Shown: piece after piece, positions 63,763 to 64,000 of the stretch
Layout: each line of letters starts with the position of its first letter
How positions within the stretch are numbered: the first letter of the stretch is position 1
Source of the DNA: Pseudohalioglobus lutimaris
GTDB lineage: Bacteria > Pseudomonadota > Gammaproteobacteria > Pseudomonadales > Halieaceae
Assembly: GCF_002866825.1 (NCBI RefSeq)
Contig: NZ_PKUS01000001.1
Span: 248,001 to 312,000, forward strand
DNA length: 64,000 nt
Direction: 5' to 3'
Made by a program: the position numbers and the translations under genes
The notes under the pieces: generated by a model
The model's input: the letters and a program-made list of their open reading frames with translations, nothing else
What the model was told of the DNA's origin: nothing
Databases searched by the model: none

Positions 63763-63793
63763 GTTTGAATGCCTCATCGTTTGAATGCCTCAT
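63763..63793 (+). repeat. Tandem direct repeat beside the inverted repeat
   Basis: GTTTGAATGCCTCAT occurs at 63763-63777 and again at 63779-63793, separated by one C. It starts 11 bases after the inverted repeat. Confidence 0.85.
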
Positions 63794-63931
63794 TTCCCGC
63801 TAATGTGCGATGAACCTTTTTTTTGCCTTGAAAAAACTCACTATAAACAGGTGTCACCGGCACCGGTTCGCTGCCCAGGGAGAAGCGATTGGCGTAGAAT
63901 CATATGCCAATCACCCTGTTGGATTGTTCAA

Positions 63932-64000
63932 ATGTCTTTCACACTGAAGATCAGTGCCGACCACGACGCCCGGGGATTGCAGGCTGCATTTGCTGCCTGC
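63932..64000 (+). CDS. Start of a gene cut by the window edge
   Basis: An open frame from ATG 63932 reads MSFTLKISADHDARGLQAAF and runs to the end. TAGAAT at 63895-63900 could be a -10. The start resembles some 2OG-Fe(II) oxygenase proteins, but 23 codons are too few to name it. Confidence 0.4.
   Translation, partial: MSFTLKISADHDARGLQAAFAAC

Overview
The window looks like chromosomal DNA of a free-living, probably marine gammaproteobacterium. The gene set (PA3496-like and DUF3094 small proteins, EpmB, MoxR/Bat operon, TonB receptors, FecI/FecR signalling, DmdC/FadE-type acyl-CoA dehydrogenase) recalls the Halieaceae/Cellvibrionales. That placement is inference from gene content, not a database match. 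I see no phage, plasmid, CRISPR array, rRNA or transposase gene. One tRNA-Pro(CGG) is present.

Layout. 1-9900 is a nitrate-respiration region: narK1 and a partial NarK/NarU-type carrier on the minus strand (narGHJI probably lies beyond the left edge), divergent narX-narL, a third nitrate/nitrite carrier, a PP2C phosphatase-protein kinase fusion, a haem-c lipoprotein, a bacteriohemerythrin and mobB. Perfect or near-perfect FNR boxes (TTGAT-N4-ATCAA) precede narK1, the third carrier and the cytochrome. In both carrier promoters a NarL-type 7-2-7 site sits exactly 52 bp upstream of the FNR box. 10-19 kb holds mixed metabolic genes (TauD-type dioxygenase, EamA and LysE exporters, two hotdog thioesterases, two alpha/beta hydrolases, a FAH-family enzyme, an HNH endonuclease). 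19.3-25.4 kb is a six-gene MoxR/DUF58/DUF4381/VWA/VWA-TPR/BatD operon. 25.4-34 kb has gcvT, a shikimate-kinase paralogue, two small proteins, mtnA, an unknown membrane protein, a divergent glutamine-synthetase-like/FAD-oxidase pair (putrescine route) and epmB.

34-40 kb is a cyclic-di-GMP block: GGDEF-EAL, a protein with a DUF1631-like tail, an HD-GYP protein with Cys in place of the HD histidine, and an EAL protein with an eroded GGDEF. 40.7-43 kb has the tRNA, a DUF3094 protein and a large acyl-CoA dehydrogenase with a clear terminator. 43.2-47.8 kb is bioB-bioF-bioHC(fusion)-bioD, with a BirA-type operator on the bioB -35 box. comF, modABC and srkA follow on the plus strand. 51.9-52.4 kb is a repeat-rich gap: two related inverted-repeat elements in opposite orientation and ten 8-bp tandem repeats. 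52.4-55.2 kb is a divergent D-2-hydroxyglutarate dehydrogenase/serA pair around a 24-bp perfect palindrome. 55.2-60.5 kb is a FecI-FecR-TonB receptor (STN) surface-signalling cascade with a small exported protein. 60.6-63.6 kb is a second large TonB receptor with a strong terminator, then a palindromic element and the start of one more gene.

Themes: anaerobic nitrate/NO metabolism and its molybdenum needs (mobB, modABC), c-di-GMP signalling, biotin synthesis, and outer-membrane uptake. The least explained parts are the kinase-phosphatase beside the nitrate carrier, the degenerate c-di-GMP enzymes with the DUF1631-like partner, and the repeat elements near 52 kb and 63.7 kb.
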